The notes beneath the pieces were generated by a model. It was given only the letters and a program-made list of their open reading frames with translations. It was not told where the DNA came from and ran no database searches. DNA of 54,915 nucleotides from Burkholderiaceae bacterium (GTDB lineage: Bacteria; Pseudomonadota; Gammaproteobacteria; Burkholderiales; Burkholderiaceae_B). Of the stretch, positions 1 to 7,789 are shown piece by piece. The stretch's first letter is position 1, and each line of letters opens with the position of its first letter. The DNA lies in assembly GCA_020851995.1 (NCBI GenBank), contig JADZBO010000083.1, positions 1 through 54,915 on the forward strand, written 5' to 3'. Position numbers and translations under genes: made by a program.

Positions 1-222
1 GCTCAACAGCGACCGGCGGAGCGACCTGCAGGCGGAGCGCAACAGCGCCCGGCGGGTGGCGGGAATAGCGATGCGTTCAGGGGCGTCGATTCGGGGCGAC
101 AACAAATTGATCGCGGCCGGGCGAGTAGTGCCTCGGCAGCACGGGCCGGCGGTGGCGGACAAGCGGGCGCACGAGCAGGCGGCGGCGCGCGGGCGGGTGG
201 TGGTGGCGGACGTGGGCGCTAG
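1..222 (+). CDS. C-terminal end of a DUF3300-family protein (5' truncated)
   Basis: An open frame runs from base 1 to a TAG at 220-222 and gives the last 73 residues of a protein that begins outside the window. It is rich in Gly, Ala, Arg and Gln, contains the segment NSDAFRGVDSGRQQ, and ends in poly-Gly/Arg. This is the tail style of DUF3300 secreted or envelope proteins as I remember the family. The gene directly downstream encodes a DUF2950 protein, and DUF3300-DUF2950 is a common pair, which supports the call. The function of the family is not known to me. The low-complexity composition means other Gly-rich proteins cannot be excluded from the fragment alone. Confidence 0.65.
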   Translation, partial: AQQRPAERPAGGAQQRPAGGGNSDAFRGVDSGRQQIDRGRASSASAARAGGGGQAGARAGGGARAGGGGGRGR

Positions 223-229
223 AGCGCCC
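214..229 (+). terminator. Short GC hairpin across the stop codon of the DUF3300 gene
   Basis: Bases 214-219 (gggcgc) and 224-229 (gcgccc) form a perfect 6-bp stem with the loop taga, which contains the TAG stop codon. No T-run follows, so it is at best a weak terminator or an mRNA-stability hairpin between the two genes. Confidence 0.25.
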
Positions 230-278
230 GTTGCCGATGACCGACGATTAACCACAGTTTAGATATCGAGAGACCGAC

Positions 279-1187
279 ATGCCCTCACGTTTTTTTGCGA
301 TCCTGACCTTAGCAGTCACGTTGTTCGTCACCACCGGCGAATCCCTGGCGCAGCGCCTTCAGACCGTTTTCGACACGCCGGAGTCCGCCATGCGCGACTT
401 CGGTGATGCAATCGTCAATAAGAACCTTGACGCGGTCCGACTGATCCTTGGGGATGACTACAACCAGATTATCCCGCCGGTGTCCAACGCGGATTACCAG
501 AAATTCATCGAGGCATGGAACGCCGGGCATGGAATCGTGCTGGACGATCCGGAAACGGCGCACATCTTTGTCGGCACCAAGGGCTGGACGCTACCGATTC
601 CCTTGTCGAAAATTCGCACGGGCTGGATTTTTGACATGGATGACGCACGCGACGAAATTCGCGTGAGAACGATCGGTGCGAATGAACTCGCCACGATCAA
701 GGTCATGTTGGCGTATACCGATGCACAGCAGGAATACGCAGAGAAAGATCGTACTGGCGACGGAATGCCAAAATACGCGATGAAGTTCGAAAGCTCACCC
801 GGAATGCGGGATGGGCTTTATTGGCCGACTGTTGCCGGCGAACCGCAGAGCCCGATCGGACCACTCTTTGCCGAGGCGTCTGCGGCCAGGGATCGTGGCG
901 TAGAAGGTTTCCACGGATACCGATTCCGCATTCTGACATCCCAGGGCAACGATGCACCAGGGGGTGCAATGTCCTATCTGGTCAATGGCCGGATGGTTAG
1001 GGGCTACGGATTGCTTGCATGGCCGGTCAAGTATGACGAAACAGGCGTCATGACGTTCATGGTCAATCAGCTGGGACAAGTCTTCGAGAAGGACCTGGGC
1101 CCGAACACGGAGTCTCTGGCCTCCCGGATCTTCAGTTTCAACCCCGGCAGCGGTTGGGTGAAAGTCAAGGACGACGACGCCAAATAG
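279..1187 (+). CDS. DUF2950 family secreted protein
   Basis: The 302-residue protein starts with a signal peptide: a hydrophobic core at about residues 6-20 and the likely cleavage site GESLAQ around residue 25. The mature part matches the DUF2950 family from start to end, including FDTPESAMRDFGDAI near the N-terminus, YWP and SPIGPLFAEA in the middle, FHGYRFRILTSQG, and the GYGLLAWPVKYDETGVMTFMV block near the C-terminus. The family has no known reaction. It sits 56 bp behind the DUF3300 gene and is probably co-transcribed with it. It converges with the alcohol dehydrogenase gene, leaving only 43 bp between them. Confidence 0.88.
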   Translation: MPSRFFAILTLAVTLFVTTGESLAQRLQTVFDTPESAMRDFGDAIVNKNLDAVRLILGDDYNQIIPPVSNADYQKFIEAWNAGHGIVLDDPETAHIFVGTKGWTLPIPLSKIRTGWIFDMDDARDEIRVRTIGANELATIKVMLAYTDAQQEYAEKDRTGDGMPKYAMKFESSPGMRDGLYWPTVAGEPQSPIGPLFAEASAARDRGVEGFHGYRFRILTSQGNDAPGGAMSYLVNGRMVRGYGLLAWPVKYDETGVMTFMVNQLGQVFEKDLGPNTESLASRIFSFNPGSGWVKVKDDDAK

Positions 1188-1230
1188 CGCCGTCGGTTCC
1201 GCCGGTTTTCCTCTGGACTCGGTGCGCGGA

Positions 1231-2307
1231 TCAGAACGGCTTGATCGCGACTTTCAGGACCCCGTCTCGCTGATGTGAGAACAGATCGTAGGCTTCGACA
1301 ATCTCGTCAAGTGGGTAGTGGTGGGTCACCAGTGCACTCAGATCGACGCGTCCCGAGGCCACGACGTTCATCAGCCTGCGCATGCGCTCCTTGCCGCCGG
1401 GACATAGTGAGGAGACGATCTTTTTGTCTCCGAGCCCCGCGTTGAAGGCATCGAGCGGGATCTTCAGGTCCGACGAGTACACCCCCAGGCTTGAGAGCGT
1501 ACCGCCGGGCTTGAGCACCCGCAAGGCAGCTTCGAACGTTGACTGCAATCCCAGCGCCTCGATCGAGGCGTCGACGCCGCGGCCACCGGTGATCTTCAGA
1601 ATCTCTGCCACCGGATCGACTTCGCGGAAATTGATGGTCACATCCGCACCCATCTGTCGGGCGATCGTCAGGCGCTCGCCGATGCCGTCCACGCCGATGA
1701 TCAGACTCGCACCCCGAAGTTTTGCGCCCGCCGTGGCACACAGACCGATCGGCCCCTGGGCAAAGATCGCAACGATGTCGCCGATCCTGATATTGGCTGC
1801 CTCGGCGCCCGCAAAGCCCGTGGACATGATGTCCGGGCACATCAGTACCTGTTCGTCGGTTAATCCATCCGGTACCGGAGCGAGGTTGGCCTGGGCATCG
1901 GGGACGAGCACGTATTCGGCCTGAGTGCCATCGATGGTATTGCCAAACCGCCAGCCACCCATGGGCTTATAACCATGGCATTCGCAGCCGCCGTCCTGCG
2001 ACGGATAGCCGTCCTGGCACGCGTATGAAGTAAAGCTCGGGCAGATCGCGCCGGCGATCACGCGCTGGCCTTCGGTATAACCTTTGACGTTGGCACCCAG
2101 CTTCTCGATGACACCGACAGGCTCATGGCCAATCGTCAGGCCTGGCGCGACGGGATACTCGCCCTTGAGAATGTGGACATCGGTACCGCAAATTGTCGTA
2201 GTGGTGACACGCACCAGCGCATCGTTCGGTCCGACATCCGGGATGCGCTTTTCCTGCAATTCGATGCGTCCGGGCGAAACAAAAACCGCAGCTTTCATCA
2301 TGGTCAT
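1231..2307 (-). CDS. Zinc-dependent alcohol dehydrogenase (secondary-alcohol-dehydrogenase type)
   Basis: This is a medium-chain dehydrogenase of 358 residues. Catalytic-zinc ligands are visible as Cys40 (ICGTDVH) and His61-Glu62 (GHEPVG). The stretch PDIMSTGFAGAEAANI and the later LCPGGKERMRRL resemble the Thermoanaerobacter/Clostridium secondary alcohol dehydrogenases more than class I enzymes. A Cys-containing insert with CECHGYKPMGGW lies in the structural-zinc region. The nucleotide-binding turn is AQGPIG, so the first Gly of GxGxxG is Ala. I chose the ATG at 2307 because AAGGAG lies 7 nt upstream; an in-frame start at 2340 is also possible. The expected reaction is NAD(P)-linked oxidation of a secondary or primary alcohol. 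Its position beside AtuA and SLC13 genes suggests a role in that catabolic island, but this is inference. Confidence 0.88.
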   Translation of the reverse strand: MTMMKAAVFVSPGRIELQEKRIPDVGPNDALVRVTTTTICGTDVHILKGEYPVAPGLTIGHEPVGVIEKLGANVKGYTEGQRVIAGAICPSFTSYACQDGYPSQDGGCECHGYKPMGGWRFGNTIDGTQAEYVLVPDAQANLAPVPDGLTDEQVLMCPDIMSTGFAGAEAANIRIGDIVAIFAQGPIGLCATAGAKLRGASLIIGVDGIGERLTIARQMGADVTINFREVDPVAEILKITGGRGVDASIEALGLQSTFEAALRVLKPGGTLSSLGVYSSDLKIPLDAFNAGLGDKKIVSSLCPGGKERMRRLMNVVASGRVDLSALVTHHYPLDEIVEAYDLFSHQRDGVLKVAIKPF

Positions 2308-2392
2308 GGCAGTACTCCTTGCGTTGATCTGCAGCACCACGCCCAGGCAGGGCGTAGTGAGTCGTATTTGATCAGACCGGCGCGTGCCGGGA

Positions 2393-3895
2393 TCAGTTCC
2401 GTATCGTCAGCAGGCCGAGATAGTCCCACCACGTCACGGCAAAAAGCATCAGCATGGCGAAGCCGGCGGCGGTGATCCAGAGCCCGAACCTGGTGAACTG
2501 CTTGCTGGTGAAGGTCTCCGTGCCGAAGCACACCATGTTCTGCGGCGCGTTGACTGGCAGGATGAAACCGAAGCTCACTACGAAGGCGAGCAGCATGGTC
2601 ATGCCGCCTACGTTGATGTCGCCGCCCAGACGCTGGAGCACGGCGATGATGATCGGAATCATCGCCGCCGCCAGACTGGTGGCGCTTGCGAACCCAAGGT
2701 GGATGACGACCAGAAACGCCGAGAGCGCGGCGAACACGCCGAGCGGCGACATGGATTCCATTTGCAGGCTGCGCACGGCGACATCCGCAAGCCATACCGC
2801 TGCCTTGGTTTCAAGCAGCGCAGTACCCAGGCTGATCCCGACGCCGAACACCACCAGCGTGCCCCAGGGTACCTTGGTCTGAACGTCCTTCCAGGTCATG
2901 ACGCCGATTCCGGGCAGCAGCATCAGGCCGACACCGACTACGGTGACTGAACTGGTGTCGAACTTGTGAAGCGTTTTTTCCGTCGTCCAGAAGGCGAGCA
3001 GCAGCAGCGTGATCAGAAGGACGCGCCATTCGCGGCTGGTCATGGGGCCAAGTGCGTCCAGTTCCTTCTTCATGGTTTCCCGCCCGCCCTCGATTTTCTG
3101 TACATCCGGCGGAAACAGCTTCAGGCACAGAAAATAAAGCACGACCGACATCGCGATGCTCCACGGCATGCCGGCTATGAGCCAATCCATCCAGGTGGGA
3201 CCGGCCTTGAGGGTGCGGTTCATGAAGCCGACGGCCAGAACGTTTTGCGCTGCGGAAGTCATGATGCCGACGTTCCACACGCTGGTTGCCTGCGCGACCA
3301 TCATCATGATGGACGAGGCGAACACCGAACGGCGGTCGACGCCGAACGCCGCGATAATGCCCGCCATGATGGGCACTGCGCAAGCCGTGCGCGCAGTGGC
3401 CGACGGGACCAGGAAGGACAGCATGACGGTGATCGCGATGGCGCTGACCAGAATGCTGCGCGGACCAGTGCCGATCACCGCAAGCGTGCGGAGCGCGATG
3501 CGACGATCCAGCCCAGTGGCCGTCATGGCGACCGAAATGAACAACGCCGCACCCACCAGCGCAAGGGCTGAGTTGGCGAATCCGGCCAATCCCATCTGCA
3601 GGCCGTTGACGGTTCCGAGCCATACGGACGGGTCTTTCGGGCTTGGCGAGGTTCCGAGCAGGAAGGCCATCAACGCCACGATCACGACCGACGATACTGC
3701 GTAGTCCATGGACTCGGCCATCCAGACCACCACTGCGAACGCAAGAACCGCCAGCATCCGTTGCCCGGCCACGGACAGACCCGCCTGCGGAGGCAGCATC
3801 AGAATGACGATGGCGGCAACAACGGCCAACAGGGTGGCCCAGTGGGGTACCGGTTTGACGGAGGGGGATGTGCTTGCTGCAATTGCGGTTGCCAT
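2393..3895 (-). CDS. SLC13/DASS-family anion (dicarboxylate/sulfate) transporter
   Basis: This is an approximately 500-residue integral membrane protein with about 11-12 hydrophobic segments. It has the two half-repeat signatures of the divalent-anion:Na+ symporter family: PSATARTACAVPI in the first half and LPVNAPQNMVCFGTE near the C-terminus. Known members import C4-C6 dicarboxylates, tricarboxylates or sulfate together with sodium; the substrate here cannot be read from sequence. I prefer the ATG at 3895, where the typical short N-terminus begins, over the in-frame start at 3946; neither has a strong ribosome-binding site. It is transcribed in the same direction as the AtuA pair upstream, with a 248-bp gap that could hold its own promoter. 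Confidence 0.85.
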   Translation of the reverse strand: MATAIAASTSPSVKPVPHWATLLAVVAAIVILMLPPQAGLSVAGQRMLAVLAFAVVVWMAESMDYAVSSVVIVALMAFLLGTSPSPKDPSVWLGTVNGLQMGLAGFANSALALVGAALFISVAMTATGLDRRIALRTLAVIGTGPRSILVSAIAITVMLSFLVPSATARTACAVPIMAGIIAAFGVDRRSVFASSIMMMVAQATSVWNVGIMTSAAQNVLAVGFMNRTLKAGPTWMDWLIAGMPWSIAMSVVLYFLCLKLFPPDVQKIEGGRETMKKELDALGPMTSREWRVLLITLLLLAFWTTEKTLHKFDTSSVTVVGVGLMLLPGIGVMTWKDVQTKVPWGTLVVFGVGISLGTALLETKAAVWLADVAVRSLQMESMSPLGVFAALSAFLVVIHLGFASATSLAAAMIPIIIAVLQRLGGDINVGGMTMLLAFVVSFGFILPVNAPQNMVCFGTETFTSKQFTRFGLWITAAGFAMLMLFAVTWWDYLGLLTIRN

Positions 3896-4143
3896 GATCG
3901 GGAACCCATTGTTGATGGCGCAGGTATTTTCTCGCAGACCTCTCAAGGCGCGTCAGCTACCGACATCAGCCTCGTGCAGTGTCCAACGCTTGAAGGCACC
4001 GTGTCAAGTGCCTGATAGCGTCGAGCACTACACTAGCACCGCAAGGTTGCACAATGATGAAACGGAAGGTGATTCATTGACAAATCACAAGGATCGCCAA
4101 TTTTTTCAATCCCGCAATCAAAGACTGCGAATTCAAGGAAGTC

Positions 4144-4464
4144 TCAGGCTGGGTCGGAGGATACGGGAAGGCGAAGCAGAGCGTGTCCGAGCGACTTGCC
4201 CGTCTGGTCAAGGCGCAAGGTATTGGTGGCACCGCCCCCAAGTGCGCGACGCATTACGACAACCAGAGCCTGAATGTTATCCATCGGATAAAGTTCAACC
4301 TCCCCCTTGATCCAGTCCCCGTAAAGCGCCTTGACCTTTTCCGGGGTCACACTCTTGAGGAGTGCGGGGTAGGCCTGTGGATTCATTGCGATCAGGCCCG
4401 CGGTGCAGACGTCACCCTTGTCTCCTGAGCGGATGTAACAGATCTCGCGTAAAAGCTGTGCCAT
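4144..4464 (-). CDS. AtuA-like small subunit (ferredoxin-fold domain)
   Basis: The 106-residue protein carries ICYIRSGDKGDVCTAGLIA at residues 8-26 and ALGGGATNTLRLDQTGKSL near its end. These are the hallmarks of the small domain that is fused to the C-terminus of AtuA/DUF1446 proteins in Pseudomonas and separate in many other bacteria. It starts 2 nt after the stop codon of the large AtuA gene and has its own TGGAGG ribosome-binding site inside the end of that gene, so the two are translationally coupled and probably form one enzyme. No catalytic role is established for the domain. Confidence 0.82.
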   Translation of the reverse strand: MAQLLREICYIRSGDKGDVCTAGLIAMNPQAYPALLKSVTPEKVKALYGDWIKGEVELYPMDNIQALVVVMRRALGGGATNTLRLDQTGKSLGHALLRLPVSSDPA

Positions 4465-4466
4465 GG

Positions 4467-5843
4467 TCAGGCCTCCAGGATCTCAACGGTTTGGCGCACG
4501 AATTCGCGTGGCACCAGTGTCGGCCACAAGGAAACGACTGGGCGCGGTTTGATGGGCGTGCCGAATGAGGTTCCGCCCGGCCCCATGATCCACAGGTGAC
4601 TGGCCGCGCGTCGCACTTTGTCGGCTTCCTCTGCGGTGCGCGTCCGAACGGAGCACCGCAACCCCACCTCGTTGAGTTCTCGCAGCACAGCAGGAGCGGG
4701 CAATGGTGCACCGGGCCCATGCAGCATGTTCAGTCCGACGAAGTCGAACTGGATCTGGTCAGCCGCCAGGCCCATGCGCTCAAACCGCTCTAGCATCGAC
4801 TGGCGGGCCTTGACGGCGCGATCGTAGGCGTTTGGCCAGGGAAAGAAAGCCATGCTTTCGCCGATCCAGCCGTCGGTGTAGCCGATCACGAGCTTGAGTT
4901 GGTCGGGTGCCGGTTTGCCGCGGACGTTGCTGACGCGGACGCGGTCGTCGCCCAGATCCTCAAGTTTGAGTGAGGTGAAGTCGGCGATGCCGTCGGGCAT
5001 GATGTAGTTGTTGGGATCGTGGATTTCGTAGACGATGTGTTCCTTGATCGTGAAGGAATCGACGCGTCCTCCCGTGCCGGGAAGCTTGAAAATCTCCGCA
5101 GTCCCGTCTGCGAAGAAATCGACGGCCGGGAACCCGGGCTTGCCCATCGACGGCATCTCGGCGAAGCGGGAAGACATCCCGCCGGTGCACGCTGCCGCGC
5201 ACTCGACGATGTGGCCGATTGTGACTGCGGCGGCGATTCGGTCGGCGTGCGCCGCATCATGCTTCCAGCCGAACTCGTGCATGATCGGGCCGACGTAAAC
5301 GCCATTGTCCGAGACGCGGCCGGTGATGACGACGTCGGCGCGCGCGCCCAGCGCTTCGACGATTCCGGAGGCGTCGACATAGGCGTTGGCCGCCACGACG
5401 CGGTTGCGGATGGCTGCAAAGTTGTCGTCGCCGGTGTCCATGTTGACCATCGGGACGCCGGCGGCGACGATCGCGTCGATCTTGCCCAACAGGTCATCGC
5501 CCTCGACCAGAGCAACCCGGGTGCCAGCCAGGCCAAGTGCACGGGCGTCTTCGATGATGCGATGTGCCGCCGCGCGGGAGTTGACGCCGCCGCCATTTGA
5601 GACAAGGCGGGTGCCGCGCTGGCGCGCCAGGGGCATCATTTCCTTCATGTACTGAACCGCATCCGGGACATAACCGAGCTGAGGATTTTTCAGCTTCTGG
5701 CGTTGTAGCAGCGCCATGGTCAGTTCTGCCAGGAAGTCGAAGCACAGGTAATCGAGGTTGCCCCGATCAAGAAGCTCGAGGGCAGGATCGATGCCGTCCC
5801 CCCAAAAGCCAGAGCCCGCGCCGAGTCGGATCTGCTGTCGCAT
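4467..5843 (-). CDS. AtuA family protein (DUF1446, acyclic terpene utilisation type)
   Basis: The 458-residue cytoplasmic protein has the family's N-terminal GAGSGFWGDGIDPALELL and the blocks LVSNGGGVN, VITGRVSDNGVYVGPIMHEF and ECAAACTGGM. AtuA is needed for citronellol/geranyl-CoA catabolism in Pseudomonas, but its reaction is not settled and relatives occur in unrelated acid-degradation loci. The ATG at 5843 has AGGAG 8 nt upstream and the conserved start MRQQIRLGAGSG, so the 24 extra residues encoded further upstream are unlikely to be translated. No geranyl-CoA carboxylase genes (atuC/atuF) are present, so terpene degradation itself is not implied. It is divergent from the crotonase operon. 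Confidence 0.86.
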   Translation of the reverse strand: MRQQIRLGAGSGFWGDGIDPALELLDRGNLDYLCFDFLAELTMALLQRQKLKNPQLGYVPDAVQYMKEMMPLARQRGTRLVSNGGGVNSRAAAHRIIEDARALGLAGTRVALVEGDDLLGKIDAIVAAGVPMVNMDTGDDNFAAIRNRVVAANAYVDASGIVEALGARADVVITGRVSDNGVYVGPIMHEFGWKHDAAHADRIAAAVTIGHIVECAAACTGGMSSRFAEMPSMGKPGFPAVDFFADGTAEIFKLPGTGGRVDSFTIKEHIVYEIHDPNNYIMPDGIADFTSLKLEDLGDDRVRVSNVRGKPAPDQLKLVIGYTDGWIGESMAFFPWPNAYDRAVKARQSMLERFERMGLAADQIQFDFVGLNMLHGPGAPLPAPAVLRELNEVGLRCSVRTRTAEEADKVRRAASHLWIMGPGGTSFGTPIKPRPVVSLWPTLVPREFVRQTVEILEA

Positions 5844-5901
5844 CTGATGCACTCCTGACTGAATGGAATTATATTTATTAAAATGAAATATAGAGTTGAA
5901 T

Positions 5902-5915
5902 TTGACTCGAGTCAA
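5902..5915. promoter_or_regulatory. 14-bp perfect palindrome in the AtuA/crotonase divergent region
   Basis: The sequence TTGACTCGAGTCAA is a perfect dyad. It lies 59 bp upstream of the AtuA start in an AT-rich 5850-6030 stretch that should hold the AtuA promoter. It is a candidate operator for one of the IclR proteins encoded downstream. IclR regulators bind short palindromes, but no experimentally known site is being matched here. Confidence 0.45.
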
Positions 5916-6082
5916 GTTGCGATGTGGTTTCTATCCGCAATCAAGTTTAGAGTCGATCTGAGATCAAAGTGTCACGATTCATGTTGAGTTATCAAAACGA
6001 AATTAAATCTGTTAATATGAAACTGTCGATGGTCCTGGCGCTGCAAAAATGACCATGACGCTTGAAAATGACCGCAACGGTG

Positions 6083-6102
6083 TCCGCGACGATCGTCGCG
6101 GA
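6083..6102. promoter_or_regulatory. 20-bp perfect palindrome just upstream of the crotonase gene
   Basis: The sequence TCCGCGACGATCGTCGCGGA is perfectly self-complementary over 20 bp. It ends 2 nt before the first possible start codon (GTG at 6105) and occupies the position expected for a ribosome-binding site. As DNA it is a strong operator candidate. As RNA it would form a 7-8 bp GC hairpin in the leader. Confidence 0.55.
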
Positions 6103-6104
6103 AT

Positions 6105-6932
6105 GTGACGACGGGGATGACAACGGGGATGCCGATCACGACCAGCGAATACACAACGGGCGATGTGCTCTATCGGGTATCGGACGGCATTGCCACGATT
6201 ACCCTGAATCGTCCCGCGCAACGAAACGCACTTTCGATTGCCGCGGCTACCCGTTTGCACAGTCTGTGGGGCGAGGTCGACGCGGACCCGTCCGTGCGGG
6301 TTCTCGTGCTTGACGCGGCAGAATGCGGCACATTTTGCGCCGGAATGGACCTCAAAGAAGCAGCCGAGATCAGGCGTACGCGGGGTGTCGATATCCTCGA
6401 TGTGCTTCCCGATCCGTTTTACGAACGGATGCGCGCGGTGCGCAAACCGATTATTGCTGCCATGACCGGGCATTTCGCAGCGGGCGGCATGGTTTTGGGT
6501 CTAAACGCCGATTTGCGTGTCGGGCTTGCGGGCACGCGTGGCGGGATCACCGAAGCCAAAGTGGGCAGGGGTTCGCCTTGGGGCGTTCCGCTGTTGTGGA
6601 TGCTTCCCCAGCCCATCCTCATGGAGCTCACTCTGACCGCGGAAATGATGAGTATCGAGCGACTGCACCAGCTTGGTTTCGTGAATTATGTCGAGCCAAC
6701 CGTGGTGGCTGTCCGGGATCGCGCCCTGGCGCTGGCTGCCCGTATCCGGGATAACGCCCCGCTATCCGTCATGGCCGGCAAGGAAAGTATCTTGCGCGCG
6801 ATGACGCTCGGTTGCGAGGGTGGCCTGGCTTCGGCCAAACAACTCTACAAACGTGTCTACGCAAGTGACGACGCTCAGGAAGGCCCGCGCGCCTTTGCCG
6901 AAAAGCGTGCGCCGCGCTGGACCGGTCAGTAG
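6105..6932 (+). CDS. Enoyl-CoA hydratase/isomerase (crotonase) family protein
   Basis: The protein has up to 275 residues with the crotonase fold. The N-terminal ITLNRPAQRNALS, the first oxyanion-hole segment ECGTFCAGMDLKEAAE and the second segment FAAGGMVLGLNADLRVG are all present. The usual catalytic-Glu loop is replaced by EAKVGRGSPWGVPLLW, so the exact reaction (hydration, isomerisation or hydrolysis of an acyl-CoA) is unclear. Three starts are possible: GTG 6105, ATG 6117 and ATG 6129. They lie in a 12-bp tandem duplication, and none has a good ribosome-binding site. It is the first gene of the plus-strand catabolic operon and lies 14 bp before the IclR gene. Confidence 0.85.
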   Translation: MTTGMTTGMPITTSEYTTGDVLYRVSDGIATITLNRPAQRNALSIAAATRLHSLWGEVDADPSVRVLVLDAAECGTFCAGMDLKEAAEIRRTRGVDILDVLPDPFYERMRAVRKPIIAAMTGHFAAGGMVLGLNADLRVGLAGTRGGITEAKVGRGSPWGVPLLWMLPQPILMELTLTAEMMSIERLHQLGFVNYVEPTVVAVRDRALALAARIRDNAPLSVMAGKESILRAMTLGCEGGLASAKQLYKRVYASDDAQEGPRAFAEKRAPRWTGQ

Positions 6933-6946
6933 CCGGGTACATCGCG

Positions 6947-7789
6947 ATGCCATTGTCGTCACCCGGTTCTGTGCATCATGAGATCGCTCACCTCGAGGGC
7001 GATTCGGGACCCGTGCGGGTTCTTTCCCGAGGGCTCGCCATTCTCCGAATCTTTTGCCCGCGCAACGATTGGCTCTCCAATCACGAGATTGCCACGGCTG
7101 CTCAACTCCCGCGTCCCACGGTGTCCCGACTGTTGGCCAGCCTGGCGCAGGCGGGATACCTGGAGTATTCGCGCGACCGGGGTCAGTATCGTCTCGGGCC
7201 CGCCGTGCTCACGCTGGGCTATGCGGCGCTTTCAAGCATCGACGTGTTTGAGCTCGCCCGTCCTTTGATGCAGGAGTTCGCTCGCCGCGAGCAATTGCTG
7301 GTCGTGCTGACCACGCGCGATGCCATGTCGATGGTTTGTCATGAAGTGTGCCATGGCGCCAACATGCTGACGCTGCGCGTGGGGGTCGGCTCGCGTCTGT
7401 CGCTGTGCGATTCCGCAGTCGGTCGTGCGCTGATCGGCGCGTTGCCGACAACCCAGCGGGACGCGCTGCTGTTGGAGATCCGTCACCACGAGCCGGACCG
7501 GTGGTCAGAACTTGCTCCGACCTTTGCCGATGCCGTGGATCAAATGCAGCGCAAGCAGTTTTACACCAGCGTTGGTACGCTTGAGCAGGGTGTCAATGGC
7601 ATGGGGACCATGGTCGATGTGCCAGGCGTATCGAACACTTACGTGCTGGGGGTCGCTGCACCCGCGTTCCGGCTCGAGCCCGAATTCATGCAGTCCGAAC
7701 TTGGGCCCCGTCTGTACGCGCTTAAGCGAGCGATCGAAGCGCGGCTGGCCACATCCCGCTCACCGGAGGAAACTGATGCGGCGCCGTGA
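6947..7789 (+). CDS. IclR family transcriptional regulator (first of a tandem pair)
   Basis: The 280-residue protein has an N-terminal winged helix-turn-helix at about residues 22-85 (VLSRGLAILRIF, then LSNHEIATAAQLPRPTVSRL) and a C-terminal IclR effector domain (VGVGSRLSLCDSAVGRALIG, then FYTSVGTLEQGVNGMGTMV). IclR proteins usually sense small organic acids or aromatics and control neighbouring catabolic operons. Its gene overlaps the next IclR gene by 14 bp, so the two are co-translated. The two palindromes in 5902-6102 are plausible binding sites. No strong ribosome-binding site is seen before the ATG at 6947. Confidence 0.92.
   Translation: MPLSSPGSVHHEIAHLEGDSGPVRVLSRGLAILRIFCPRNDWLSNHEIATAAQLPRPTVSRLLASLAQAGYLEYSRDRGQYRLGPAVLTLGYAALSSIDVFELARPLMQEFARREQLLVVLTTRDAMSMVCHEVCHGANMLTLRVGVGSRLSLCDSAVGRALIGALPTTQRDALLLEIRHHEPDRWSELAPTFADAVDQMQRKQFYTSVGTLEQGVNGMGTMVDVPGVSNTYVLGVAAPAFRLEPEFMQSELGPRLYALKRAIEARLATSRSPEETDAAP

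Noticed and set aside
1188-1230. Bidirectional terminator between the DUF2950 and alcohol dehydrogenase genes
   Set aside because: Only a poor stem near ccgtcgg/ccgccgg could be drawn; the evidence was too weak to list.
4462-4469. Frameshift or stop mutation splitting AtuA
   Set aside because: The second part has its own start and ribosome-binding site, and separate small subunits are common in this family.
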